DNA from: Zeimonas sp035303885 | GTDB lineage: Bacteria > Pseudomonadota > Gammaproteobacteria > Burkholderiales > Burkholderiaceae_E | Direction: 5' to 3' | Assembly: GCA_035303885.1 (NCBI GenBank) | Contig: DATGRE010000271.1 | Span: 1-23,665, forward strand | Length of the DNA: 23,665 nucleotides | Shown here: in pieces, positions 1 to 11,730 of the stretch | How positions within the stretch are numbered: position 1 is the first letter of the stretch | How the letters are laid out: each line of letters begins with the position of its first letter | The notes under the pieces: generated by a model | The model's input: the letters and a program-made list of their open reading frames with translations, nothing else | Database searches by the model: none | Told to the model about the DNA's origin: nothing | Made by a program: the position numbers and the translations under genes

Positions 1-1411
1 CCACCTCGACCGCTTCGGTGTTGTGCTTCGTCTCGATCGACTGAGCGCTGAACAGCGACTCGAGCAGCCGACGATCGTTCAGCGGATGCTCGCGCGGCAG
101 CTCGGCCGAGCCGTCGCGCCGAACCTCGGCCGTCTCGATCGCCAACCCGAAGCGCTGCGCGGCGGGCTCGAGCGAATCGGGCTGCTCATAGACGAGATTG
201 CTGAAGGTGTCGGCCGCTTCGGCGTAGCGCGTCGCGGCGAGCTGCGTACGGATCTCGTTCTCGATCTCCGGCCGCACGGCCTCGAAGGGCCTCTGCGTCG
301 CCGGACGAACGTCGGTGACGCGGATCAGGTGATAGCCGAACTCGGTCTCGACGACGCCGCTGGTCGCGCCCGGCTCGAGCGAGAAAGCGGCATCGGCGAA
401 GGGCTGCACCATCATGTCGCGCGTGAAGAAGCCGAGATCGCCGCCCGACTCGGCCGAGCCCGGATCCTCCGACTCGCTGCGCGCGAGCGCGGCGAAGTCG
501 GCGCCCTCCTTCAACTGCCGCTCGATCGACTCGGCCTTCTCGCGTGCCGCCCGGCGCGCCTCGGCGCTCGCGTCGGCATCGGCACGTACGAGGATGTGGC
601 TCGCCCGGCGCTGCTCGGCGGTGGTGAAGCGCGACTTGTTCTGCTCGTAGTAGGCGCGCGCATCCTCGGCCGAGACCTCGATGCTCTTCAGGATCGCATC
701 CTCGTCGAGCACGAGGTATTGCACCTGCGCCTGCTCGGGCTCCTCGAACGCCGCCGGGTTGCGCTCGTACCAGGCGGCGAGCTCCTCGTCGGTGGCTTCG
801 ATGCCCTGCTCGTATGTCGAAGGATCGAACACCATCGTGCGCACCTCGCGCGTCTGCTCGGCGAAGGCGAGCACGCGCTCGACCACCGCTGCAGGCACGC
901 GCACCGTCTGAGCGACCGCCTCCGGCATCGTCTGCAGCGCGACCTCGCGACGGATCTCCGCTTCGAACGCCGCTTCGGACTGCCCACGGGCGCGCAGCAT
1001 GTTGCGATAGCGCTCCATGTCGAACTGCCCTTCCGGGCCGCCGATGCCCGTGGCGAGGATCGCCTCGCGCAGGCGCGTGTCGGGCACGACGATGCGGTGT
1101 TCGATGGCGTCGAGCAGCAGCGCGCGCTGTGCGATCAGCGATTCGAGGATGCGCTGGCGCGCCAGCGGCGTGTCGACCATCGACGGATCGAAGCGATCGC
1201 CCAGCACCTGGCGCAGCTGCTCGCTCTGCGCGCGCTGCGCGGTCTCGAGCTCCTGCCGGCCGATCTTGGTGTCGCCGACCGTGGCGAGCGCGCCTTCGCT
1301 CGAGAAGAACTGGTCGTAGCCCTGGATGCCGAAGAAAGCGAACGCGGGGAAGATCAGCAGCAGCAGCAGGAGCTGCATCAGGCGCTGGTGCCGACGGATC
1401 GATTCGAACAT
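1..1411 (-). CDS. ppiD: Peptidyl-prolyl cis-trans isomerase / periplasmic chaperone PpiD (3' end cut off by window)
   Basis: The minus-strand reading frame from the ATG at 1409-1411 gives 470 residues before the window edge; family members run to about 620-650, so the C-terminus is missing. The protein begins MFESIRRHQR and has one hydrophobic segment (about residues 11-30), the inner-membrane anchor that leaves the rest in the periplasm. A SurA-like N-terminal chaperone region follows (about 40-200). A parvulin domain spans about 266-366, with recognisable ASHILVR (270-276), GGDLGFF (323-329) and FGYHLIRV (358-365) motifs. PpiD helps fold newly secreted outer-membrane and periplasmic proteins near the Sec translocon. 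The start is chosen because the membrane anchor follows it directly; the ribosome-binding site is weak. The gene lies downstream of the tRNA genes, only 17 nt after an intrinsic terminator, so its expression source is unclear. Confidence 0.93.
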   Translation of the reverse strand, partial: MFESIRRHQRLMQLLLLLLIFPAFAFFGIQGYDQFFSSEGALATVGDTKIGRQELETAQRAQSEQLRQVLGDRFDPSMVDTPLARQRILESLIAQRALLLDAIEHRIVVPDTRLREAILATGIGGPEGQFDMERYRNMLRARGQSEAAFEAEIRREVALQTMPEAVAQTVRVPAAVVERVLAFAEQTREVRTMVFDPSTYEQGIEATDEELAAWYERNPAAFEEPEQAQVQYLVLDEDAILKSIEVSAEDARAYYEQNKSRFTTAEQRRASHILVRADADASAEARRAAREKAESIERQLKEGADFAALARSESEDPGSAESGGDLGFFTRDMMVQPFADAAFSLEPGATSGVVETEFGYHLIRVTDVRPATQRPFEAVRPEIENEIRTQLAATRYAEAADTFSNLVYEQPDSLEPAAQRFGLAIETAEVRRDGSAELPREHPLNDRRLLESLFSAQSIETKHNTEAVEV

Positions 1412-1428
1412 GCTGCTCTACGGTTCGC

Positions 1429-1457
1429 AAAAAAAAGGGCGAACTCGCGTTCGCCCT
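1429..1457 (-). terminator. Intrinsic terminator after tRNA-Asp
   Basis: On the minus strand there is a perfect 9-bp stem, AGGGCGAAC/GTTCGCCCT (1449-1457 with 1436-1444), closed by a GCGA (GNRA-type) tetraloop and followed by an uninterrupted run of eight T (1436-1429). It lies 36 nt after the CCA end of tRNA-Asp and should end the hupB/tRNA transcript. It also lies 17 nt upstream of the ppiD start codon. Confidence 0.93.
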
Positions 1458-1493
1458 GGTCCGTGGGAAGGAGCGCCGCTCGCTTCCATGAGT

Positions 1494-1570
1494 TGGCGGA
1501 GTGGACGGGACTCGAACCCGCGACCCCCGGCGTGACAGGCCGGTATTCTAACCAACTGAACTACCACTCC
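1494..1570 (-). tRNA. tRNA-Asp (anticodon GUC)
   Basis: The minus strand from 1570 folds as a 77-nt tRNA: acceptor GGAGTGG paired with CCACTCC, D-loop AGTTGG, anticodon loop CTGTCAC with GTC, T-arm GGGTTCGAGTCCC, and an encoded CCA (1494-1496). It is 38 nt after tRNA-Val on the same strand and shares its terminator at 1429-1457. Confidence 0.97.
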
Positions 1571-1608
1571 GTGCCGTTCGGCGCAGCGCCTGGGCCGCCG
1601 GTGGAATC

Positions 1609-1684
1609 TGGTGGGTGCTGAGAGGTTCGAACTCCCGACCTACGCCTTGTAAGGGCGCCGCTCTACCGGCTGAGCTAAGCACCC
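1609..1684 (-). tRNA. tRNA-Val (anticodon UAC)
   Basis: The minus strand from 1684 folds as a 76-nt tRNA: acceptor GGGTGCT/AGCACCC, anticodon loop CTTACAA with TAC, T-arm GGAGTTCGAACCTC, and encoded CCA (1609-1611). It follows hupB by 40 nt and precedes tRNA-Asp. The hupB/tRNA-Val/tRNA-Asp/ppiD order is common in Burkholderiales. Confidence 0.97.
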
Positions 1685-1708
1685 GATTCGGGCGCTGCGA
1701 AGCACGCA

Positions 1709-1714
1709 ACTATA
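1709..1714 (-). promoter_or_regulatory. Possible -10 box of a tRNA-Val/Asp promoter
   Basis: The minus strand reads TATAGT (5 of 6 matches to TATAAT) in an unusually AT-rich patch directly after the hupB stop codon. The expected start at about 1702 would be followed by a GC-rich discriminator, as is usual for stable-RNA promoters. No convincing -35 hexamer is visible, so this is tentative; the tRNAs may simply be co-transcribed with hupB. Confidence 0.4.
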
Positions 1715-1724
1715 TCAGAAAAAA

Positions 1725-1997
1725 TCAGTTGATCGCGTCCTTCAGCGCCTTGCCGGGACGGAACTTGGGAACCTTGGCGGCGCGGATCCGGATCGTCTCG
1801 CCGGTGCGCGGGTTGCGGCCGCTGCGCGCGACGCGCTTGCCGACGGCAAAGGTGCCGAAGCCGACCAGGGTGACGGTGCCGCCTTTCTTCAAGGTCGTCC
1901 TGATCGCCCCCACCAGCGCGTCGAGCGCGCGACCGGCAGCGGCTTTCGAGATGTCGGCCTGCCGGGCGATGTGGTCGATCATTTCGGTCTTGTTCAC
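1725..1997 (-). CDS. hupB: DNA-binding protein HU-beta
   Basis: This 90-residue protein has the full length and signature of bacterial HU: an N-terminal helical dimerisation region (NKTEMIDHIARQADISKAAA), then GFGTF (46-50) and the DNA-clamping beta-arm with RNPRTGE (61-67), ending KALKDAIN. HU dimers bend and constrain chromosomal DNA without strong sequence preference. The start codon is GTG, supported by the strong AGGGGGA ribosome-binding site about 6 nt upstream and by the normal HU N-terminus. The gene follows lon, as in many proteobacteria, but has its own sigma70-type promoter (2115-2143) and a leader of about 110 nt. The tRNA genes follow after 40 nt. It could be called hupA or hupB; the position after lon favours hupB. 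Confidence 0.96.
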   Translation of the reverse strand: MNKTEMIDHIARQADISKAAAGRALDALVGAIRTTLKKGGTVTLVGFGTFAVGKRVARSGRNPRTGETIRIRAAKVPKFRPGKALKDAIN

Positions 1998-2114
1998 GGA
2001 GTCCCCCTAGGTCGTCGTGTTCGTTTGGGGCGGCACATCGAAGGGCGCACGTGCAGTGCGCAGATGGCCGCGAAGCATCGCGCACGCAGCAGGCGCAGTG
2101 GAATTGGGAGCCGT

Positions 2115-2143
2115 ATTAAATCGCCGCGCCCCATGGGTGTCAA
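2115..2143 (-). promoter_or_regulatory. Sigma70-type promoter of hupB
   Basis: On the minus strand a perfect -35 TTGACA (2138-2143) is followed after 17 nt by TTTAAT (2115-2120, 5 of 6 matches). The expected start is about 2108, giving a leader of about 110 nt to the hupB GTG. It lies downstream of the hairpin at 2190-2222, so hupB can be transcribed independently of lon. Confidence 0.75.
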
Positions 2144-2189
2144 GCCGAGCGCAGTCGAATACGAGGCACACGTCACGCACATCGAAGAT

Positions 2190-2222
2190 GCATGGCGCGC
2201 GGGGGCTTCCCGCGCGCCATGC
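2190..2222 (-). terminator. Strong hairpin after lon (possible terminator)
   Basis: A perfect 14-bp inverted repeat, GCATGGCGCGCGGG and its complement, is separated by a 5-nt loop (2204-2208). It starts 15 nt after the lon stop codon (2238-2240). There is no clear T-run on either side, so it may act as a Rho-assisted terminator or an mRNA 3'-end stabiliser rather than a classical intrinsic terminator. Confidence 0.6.
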
Positions 2223-2237
2223 GTCCGTCGGTGCGGC

Positions 2238-4652
<2,415 letters not shown>

Positions 4653-4681
4653 TCGGATCTCCAGGGGATGTTCCCGTCCCA

Positions 4682-4708
4682 TGTTGCGGCGCAAGAGGAG
4701 AATTCAAG
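4682..4708 (-). promoter_or_regulatory. Possible sigma32 (heat-shock) promoter of lon
   Basis: The minus strand reads CTTGAA (4703-4708), a perfect match to the core of the sigma32 -35 consensus CTTGAAA. After 13 nt comes CCGCAACA (4682-4689), a partial match to CCCCATNT. The start would be near 4674, about 22 nt before the lon ATG. Lon is a heat-shock gene in E. coli, which fits. The weak -10 keeps confidence modest. Confidence 0.4.
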
Positions 4709-4958
4709 CGATGCGGGACCGGGGGATTGCCCCGAGGATACGCCCAAACGGCCGCCCGCCCCTCGGCGGGGCGCGCGGTGAAGTCGGGCGGGGCGCAACA
4801 GCGCAGACGAACGGCCGCGCAGACCGAACGAACGGCGGACTTTGGGGGACAAAAGGCGAATTTTCGGGGAGGAACGCCCCAAGCGCCACGGACGCTCGGA
4901 GTCCGTCCCCGAATATCAGACAGGAATGCAAGGAGAACGAGATGGGGACGGAAGCAGG

Positions 4959-4992
4959 CCCCTTCCCCCTTCCCCCTTCTCCCTTCCCCTCC
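4959..4992 (-). repeat. G-run tract just after clpX (G-quadruplex motif)
   Basis: On the minus strand five runs of three to five G are separated by loops of 2-4 nt: runs complementary to 4986-4989, 4981-4983, 4972-4976, 4965-4969 and 4959-4962. This meets the usual four-run G-quadruplex rule and begins 4 nt after the clpX stop codon. It would be present in the clpX mRNA 3' end. No ordinary terminator is seen there. Confidence 0.7.
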
Positions 4993-4996
4993 TAAA

Positions 4997-6262
<1,266 letters not shown>

Positions 6263-6367
6263 GTTCGCTCCCGGCCGGACGGATCGACTTCACGGATCGC
6301 GCTTGCCGCGACCGGGCGACGTGCACCGTGCCGGGCTTTCAGGGTCGCGCCATGCGCTGCGACCGAC

Positions 6368-7030
<663 letters not shown>

Positions 7031-7044
7031 CGCTGTCTCCGGTG

Positions 7045-7065
7045 CGGGCGCAACCTGCGCCCGCG
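7045..7065 (-). promoter_or_regulatory. Hairpin between tig and clpP
   Basis: A perfect 9-bp stem, GCGGGCGCA/TGCGCCCGC, with a 3-nt loop fills the tig-clpP spacer. On the mRNA it ends about 3 nt before the GGAG ribosome-binding site of clpP. There is no T-run, so it is more likely an RNA-processing, stability or translation-coupling element than a terminator. Function is inferred from position only. Confidence 0.5.
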
Positions 7066-7091
7066 CAGTGGCTGCCGGCCGTGCGGGTCGG

Positions 7092-8396
7092 TCAGCGTGT
7101 TCCCATCAGTTCGTCGAAATCGAGCGTGCGCGCGGCGGTCTGCGCCTTCTCCAGCGCCCAGTCGACGACGTTCTGCTCGACGACGATCGCCTCGACTTCG
7201 GCGAGCCGATTGCGGTCGGCGAAATAATGACGGATGACCTCGCCCGGGTTCTCGTAGGCCTGCGCGAACTCCTCGATCTGCTTGCGGATCTGCTCGGGCT
7301 TGGCCTGCAATCCGTGCTGGCGCACGACCTCCGCGACGATCAGGCCGAGTCGCACGCGCCGCTCGGCCTGCTCGGCAAACGCGTCCGGCGGCACCGGCGG
7401 CAGCTGCTTCGGATCGATGCCGCGCGCCTTCAGGTCGTCGATCGCCCGCTCGGCGAGCGCCTGTTTCTCGGCGTCGACCAGCGCCTTCGGGACCTCGAAG
7501 CTCGCCAGCGTGAGCAGCGCGTCCATCACGCTCGATTTCGTGCGGCTGCGCAGGCGCTGCGCCACCTCGCGCTCGAGGTTCGCGCGCACGTCGTTGCGCA
7601 GCCGCGCGACGTCGCCCTCGGGCACGCCGAGCTGGCGCGCGAACGCCTCGTCCACCTCGGGCAGCTCGGGCGCCTCGATCTTGCGCACCGTCGCCTCGAA
7701 CTGGGCGGTCTTGCCGGCGAGCTCCTTCGCCCCGTAGTCGTCCGGAAAACTCACCGGGAAGGTGCGGGTCTCGCCGACGGCGGCGCCGCGCAACCCGGTC
7801 TCGAAGTCCGACAACATGCGTCCCTCGCCGAGCACGAAGGGAAAGCCCTGCGCGCTGCCGCCCTCGAAGGCGACGTCGTCGATCCGGCCCTCGAAATCGA
7901 TCGTCAGGCGGTCGCCGTCCTGCGCGGGGCGATCGACCTCGTTCCAGCGCACGCGCTGCTTGCGCAGGATGTCGATCGTCTTGTCGACCTCCGCGTCGCC
8001 GACCGGCGACTCGAAGCGCTCGAGCGACAGCGTGGCCGGATCGCCGAGCTCGATGTCGGGATAGACCTCGAAGGTGGCGGTGAAGCCGAGCTCGCTCTCG
8101 GTGCCGGTGTCGCGCGACTCGATGCGCGGCTGGCCGGCGACGCGCAGCTGATGCTCGGCGACCGCGTCGCTGAAGGCCTTCGAGACGGCGTCGGACAGGA
8201 CCTCGGCATGCACCTGCGGCCCGTACGACTGCTCGATCATCTTCATCGGGACCTTGCCGGGACGGAAGCCCGGCATCTTCACGCTGCGGGAGATCCTGCG
8301 TAGCCGATCGACGACCTGACGGTTGATGTCGGCCACCGGCACGGCCATCTGCAGTTTGCGCTCGAGCGCGCCGGTCGTTTCGAGTTGCGTTGCCAT
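7092..8396 (-). CDS. tig: Trigger factor (ribosome-associated chaperone)
   Basis: The 434-residue length is normal for trigger factor. The N-terminal ribosome-binding domain carries the signature GFRPGKVP (43-50), which docks on ribosomal protein L23. An FKBP-like peptidyl-prolyl isomerase domain spans about 159-245 (DGDRLTIDFEG, then FETGLRGA). The long C-terminal helical arms form the chaperone cradle. It shields nascent chains as they leave the ribosome. The ATG at 8394-8396 gives the expected N-terminus; no strong ribosome-binding site is visible upstream. tRNA-Leu lies 67 nt upstream on the same strand and clpP 61 nt downstream, so tig heads the protein-quality-control operon. No clear promoter was found in the short tRNA-tig gap, so transcription may start at the tRNA promoter. 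Confidence 0.97.
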   Translation of the reverse strand: MATQLETTGALERKLQMAVPVADINRQVVDRLRRISRSVKMPGFRPGKVPMKMIEQSYGPQVHAEVLSDAVSKAFSDAVAEHQLRVAGQPRIESRDTGTESELGFTATFEVYPDIELGDPATLSLERFESPVGDAEVDKTIDILRKQRVRWNEVDRPAQDGDRLTIDFEGRIDDVAFEGGSAQGFPFVLGEGRMLSDFETGLRGAAVGETRTFPVSFPDDYGAKELAGKTAQFEATVRKIEAPELPEVDEAFARQLGVPEGDVARLRNDVRANLEREVAQRLRSRTKSSVMDALLTLASFEVPKALVDAEKQALAERAIDDLKARGIDPKQLPPVPPDAFAEQAERRVRLGLIVAEVVRQHGLQAKPEQIRKQIEEFAQAYENPGEVIRHYFADRNRLAEVEAIVVEQNVVDWALEKAQTAARTLDFDELMGTR

Positions 8397-8463
8397 CGGT
8401 ACGTGATCGTCGATAAATCGCGGGGAATCGGAGCGGCCGGACGGCGGGCGGAGCCCCGGGCGG

Positions 8464-8548
8464 TGGTGCGGCCGAAAGGAGTCGAACCTTCACGCCTTGC
8501 AGCGCCAGGACCTAAACCTGGTGCGTCTACCCATTCCGCCACGGCCGC
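8464..8548 (-). tRNA. tRNA-Leu (anticodon UAG)
   Basis: The minus strand from 8548 folds as an 85-nt class II tRNA: acceptor GCGGCCG/CGGCCGC, anticodon stem CCAGG/CCTGG with loop TTTAGGT (anticodon TAG), a long variable arm, T-arm AAGGTTCGACTCCTT and encoded CCA (8464-8466). It sits just upstream of tig on the same strand. Confidence 0.97.
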
Positions 8549-8561
8549 GGAGAAACGAAGC

Positions 8562-8567
8562 ATTCTA
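8562..8567 (-). promoter_or_regulatory. Likely -10 box of the tRNA-Leu promoter
   Basis: The minus strand reads TAGAAT (5 of 6 matches), 13 nt before the mature tRNA 5' end, so the precursor leader would be only about 7 nt. A -35 hexamer is not evident. TAGAAT recurs at other promoters in this window (21998-22003 and 22422-22427). Confidence 0.5.
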
Positions 8568-8597
8568 AACGAAGCGCAAAGCGACCCGGTGCGCGGG

Positions 8598-8625
8598 TTC
8601 GCCGCTTGTGCATGCCCGCGGCGAA
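8598..8625 (-). terminator. Hairpin after the RND operon
   Basis: An 8-bp perfect inverted repeat, TTCGCCGC/GCGGCGAA, with a 12-nt loop begins 24 nt after the stop codon of the RND transporter. There is no T-run, so it is only a candidate transcription end for the efflux operon, in the 101-nt gap before tRNA-Leu. Confidence 0.35.
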
Positions 8626-8649
8626 GGCCGCGACGGCACAGCCGCAGCT

Positions 8650-11600
8650 TCAGGGCCGCACGCGGTAGCAGGCGACGTACAGCGCAGGCACGAACAGCAC
8701 GGTGAGCACGGTAGCCACGACCAGGCCGCCCATGATCGATACCGCCATCGGCCCCCAGAGCACGTCGCGCGACAGCGGCACCATCGCCAGCACGGCCGCC
8801 GCGGCGGTGAGCGCGATCGGACGGAAGCGGCGGACCGTCGAGTCGAGCACCGCCTGCCAGCGCGTGTGCCCCGCTTCGAGGTCCTGCCGGATCTGGTCGA
8901 CCAGGATCACCGTGTTGCGCATGATCATGCCGCCCAGCGCGATCAGGCCGAGCATCGCCACGAAGCCGAAGGGGCGTCCGGCTGCGAGCAGCGCCACGGC
9001 GACGCCGATCACGCCCAGCGGTGCCGTCGCCAGCACCATCGCCGACAGCGAGAAGCTGCGCAGCTGCAGCATCAGCAGCAGCGCGACGACGGCGAGCAGC
9101 ATCGGCGTGCCGGCGACGATCGAGGCCTGCGCATGCGCGTTGTCCTCGTACGGTCCGCCGGCCTCGATCCGGTAGCCGGGCGGCAGCGAGGCGCGCAACT
9201 CGGCGAGCGTCGCATCGATGCGGGCCGCGACGTCGGGTGCCTGCAGGCCCTCGACGATGTCGGCGCGCACCGTGATCACCGGCACCCGGCTGCGCCGCCA
9301 GACGATCGGTTCCTCGAGCGTTTCACGGATCGTCGCGACCTGGGCGAGCGGAACCGAGCCTCCGAAGGCGGTGGGGATCTGCAGGTCGTGCAGGTGGGCG
9401 AGCGACGCGCGTTCGCCCGGCGGCGCGCGCAGGACGACGTCGATCAGTCGGTCGTTCTCGCGGAACTGGCCGATCGGGGTCCCCGACAGCGCCGCACCGA
9501 GCGCGCGCGAGACCTGGCCCGAGCTCAGGCCGATCGCCCGCGCCTTGTCCTGGTCGACTTCGACGCGCACCGCCGGTGCGCGATCGCCCCAGTCCAGGTG
9601 CGTGTCGAGAGTCGAGGGGTCGGCGCGCACGCGCTCGGCCACCTGGTCGGCGATCGCCTTGAGCCGCGCGTGGTCGTCGCCCAGGACGCGGAACTGGACC
9701 GCATAGGAGACGGGCGGTCCGAGCGGCGTGCGGTAGGCACGCGCCCGCACGCCGGGGAAATCGTCGTGCAGCGTTCGGCGCAGCCGCGCGAGCGCCCGGT
9801 CGCGGCCGGCGACGTCGTGCGTGAGGATCACGAACTGCGCGAAGTTGCTGCGGAACAGCTGCTGGTCGAGCGACAGGTAGTAGCGCGGCGATCCGTTGCC
9901 GACGTAGCCGACGAAGGTCTCGATGTCGGGATCCTGCGCCAACAGCGCCTCGAGCCGGCGCGCCTGCTCCTCGGTGGCGCGAAGACTGGATCCCTCCGGC
10001 AGCCACAGCTCGACGAGGATCTCGGCACGGTTCGACGACGGGAAGAACTGCTTCTCGGTCCGCTGCATGCCGACGATGCCGAGCGCGAACGCGAGCACGG
10101 TGACCGCGATCGTCGTCCAGCGCCGGCGCATGCACGTCTCGATCGTCGCGCGCAGCAGCCGGTAGAAGCGCGTGTCGAACAGCTCGTGCGGCGCCGCGCG
10201 GCGCTCGCGCAGCAGCCAGTGGCCGAGGAACGGCGTGACCGTGACCGCCGCCACCCACGAAACGAGCAGCGCGATCGTCACCACGGAGAAGATGCTGAAG
10301 GCGTATTCGCCCGACATCGACCGGGCCGTCGCGATCGGCAGGAAGCCGGAGGCGGTGATCAGCGTCCCGGTGAGCATCGGGAACGCCGTGCTGCGGTACG
10401 CGAAGGTGGCCGCCGAGAAGCGATCGAGGCCCTCCTCGATCTTGCGCGCCATCATCTCGATCGCGATCATCGCGTCGTCGACGAGCAGTCCGAGGGCGAT
10501 CACCAGCGCGCCGGTCGAGACGCGGTGCAGATCGATGCCGAACCAGCGCATCAGCACGAAGGTGGCGGCGAGCACCAGCGGGATCGTCAGCGCGACGACG
10601 GCGCCGGCGCGCAGGCCAAGGCTGAGGAAGCCGACGACGAGGACGATGGCGACGGCCTCGGCGAGCACGCGCATGAACAGCCCGACCGCGTCGCGCACGA
10701 TGCGCGGCTGGTCGGAGACCTTCGCGAACTCGATGCCGATCGGCAGGTCGGCGCGCAGCCGCTGCATCGTCCGCTCGAGGCCGTCGCCGAGGCGGATCAC
10801 GTCGCCGCTCGGCGTCATCGACACGCCGAGTCCGATCGCCTCGCGTCCGCCGAAACGCATCGTGTAGACGGGCGGGTCGACGCCGCCGCGAAAGACCCGC
10901 GCGATGTCGCCCAGGCGCAGCACCCGCCCACCGACGTGCAGCCGCAGCGCCTCGACCTCGCGTACCGAATCGAACTGGCCGGTCACGCGCAGCGGCACCG
11001 CATGCGTGGTGCCCTGCACGGTTCCGGCCGGTGCGACGACGTTCTGCGCCTGCAGCTGCGCGGCGATGCCCTGCGCGTCCAGTCCGAGCGAGGCGAGCGC
11101 CCGGGGCGAGATCTCCACGTAGATGCGCTCGTCCTGCACGCCGAAGAGCTCGACCTTCTGCACGTCGGGCAGGCGCAGCAGCTCCTGGCGCACACTCTCG
11201 ACGGCGCGGCGCAGCTCCTCCATCGTGAAGCCGTCGCCGGTGAACGCGTAGATCGTGCCGAACACATCGCCGAACTCGTCGTTGAAGAACGGGCCGACGA
11301 TCTCGGGCGGCAGCGTGTGGCGGATGTCGCCGATCTTCTTGCGCACCTGGTACCAGATCTGCGGCACCTGGGCGGCGGGCGCGTCGTCCTGCAGCTCGAG
11401 CACGACGAGCGATTCGCCGGGCTTCGAATGGCTGCGCGTGAGCTTGAAGTGCGGCGTCTCCTGCAGCGTGCGCTCGATGCGGTCGGTGACGACCTCGTCG
11501 ACCTGCTCGGTGGTCGCGCCCGGCCACAGCGTGCGCACGACCATCATCCGGAACGTGAAGGCGGGATCCTCGCGCTGTCCCAGCTCGAAATAGGCCCGCG

Positions 11601-11730
11601 CACCGGCGAGCGCGACGACGAGCATCAGGAACAGCGTGAGCTGCGGGAAGCGCAGCGCCGCCGCCGAAAGGTTCGGGAGAGGGTTCGGACGAGGCGGTCG
11701 CCCGGCCGCCTCGCCGCCGTTCGCGCTCAT
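8650..11730 (-). CDS. RND efflux transporter, inner-membrane permease
   Basis: The 1026-residue protein has the size and layout of an AcrB-type proton-driven RND pump. The first membrane helix is about 25-47, followed by a large periplasmic porter domain (about 48-345) and a block of membrane helices (about 345-510). The proton-relay acidic pair Asp418-Asp419 lies in GLLVDDAM. A second periplasmic domain (about 560-870) and a final helix block (about 873-1020) complete it. It should export lipophilic or toxic compounds across the envelope together with the adaptor upstream and an outer-membrane channel. The ATG at 11728-11730 overlaps the adaptor stop codon (ATGA), indicating translational coupling. 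The frame stays open far upstream inside the adaptor gene, which is not a fusion. Substrate cannot be told; no channel gene is in the window. Confidence 0.93.
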   Translation of the reverse strand: MSANGGEAAGRPPRPNPLPNLSAAALRFPQLTLFLMLVVALAGARAYFELGQREDPAFTFRMMVVRTLWPGATTEQVDEVVTDRIERTLQETPHFKLTRSHSKPGESLVVLELQDDAPAAQVPQIWYQVRKKIGDIRHTLPPEIVGPFFNDEFGDVFGTIYAFTGDGFTMEELRRAVESVRQELLRLPDVQKVELFGVQDERIYVEISPRALASLGLDAQGIAAQLQAQNVVAPAGTVQGTTHAVPLRVTGQFDSVREVEALRLHVGGRVLRLGDIARVFRGGVDPPVYTMRFGGREAIGLGVSMTPSGDVIRLGDGLERTMQRLRADLPIGIEFAKVSDQPRIVRDAVGLFMRVLAEAVAIVLVVGFLSLGLRAGAVVALTIPLVLAATFVLMRWFGIDLHRVSTGALVIALGLLVDDAMIAIEMMARKIEEGLDRFSAATFAYRSTAFPMLTGTLITASGFLPIATARSMSGEYAFSIFSVVTIALLVSWVAAVTVTPFLGHWLLRERRAAPHELFDTRFYRLLRATIETCMRRRWTTIAVTVLAFALGIVGMQRTEKQFFPSSNRAEILVELWLPEGSSLRATEEQARRLEALLAQDPDIETFVGYVGNGSPRYYLSLDQQLFRSNFAQFVILTHDVAGRDRALARLRRTLHDDFPGVRARAYRTPLGPPVSYAVQFRVLGDDHARLKAIADQVAERVRADPSTLDTHLDWGDRAPAVRVEVDQDKARAIGLSSGQVSRALGAALSGTPIGQFRENDRLIDVVLRAPPGERASLAHLHDLQIPTAFGGSVPLAQVATIRETLEEPIVWRRSRVPVITVRADIVEGLQAPDVAARIDATLAELRASLPPGYRIEAGGPYEDNAHAQASIVAGTPMLLAVVALLLMLQLRSFSLSAMVLATAPLGVIGVAVALLAAGRPFGFVAMLGLIALGGMIMRNTVILVDQIRQDLEAGHTRWQAVLDSTVRRFRPIALTAAAAVLAMVPLSRDVLWGPMAVSIMGGLVVATVLTVLFVPALYVACYRVRP

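Larger units (their letters stand above)
4653..4996. other. clpX-lon intergenic region (344 nt)
   Basis: No gene is supported here. From the clpX side it holds the C-rich/G-rich tract at 4959-4992, a stretch without recognisable elements, and two short hairpins: CGCCCC/GGGGCG at about 4758-4774 and CGGGG/CCCCG at 4720-4734. A possible heat-shock-type promoter for lon lies at 4682-4708. Reading frames through the region have no recognisable protein features. The existence of a long spacer suggests lon is transcribed separately from clpPX. Confidence 0.6.
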
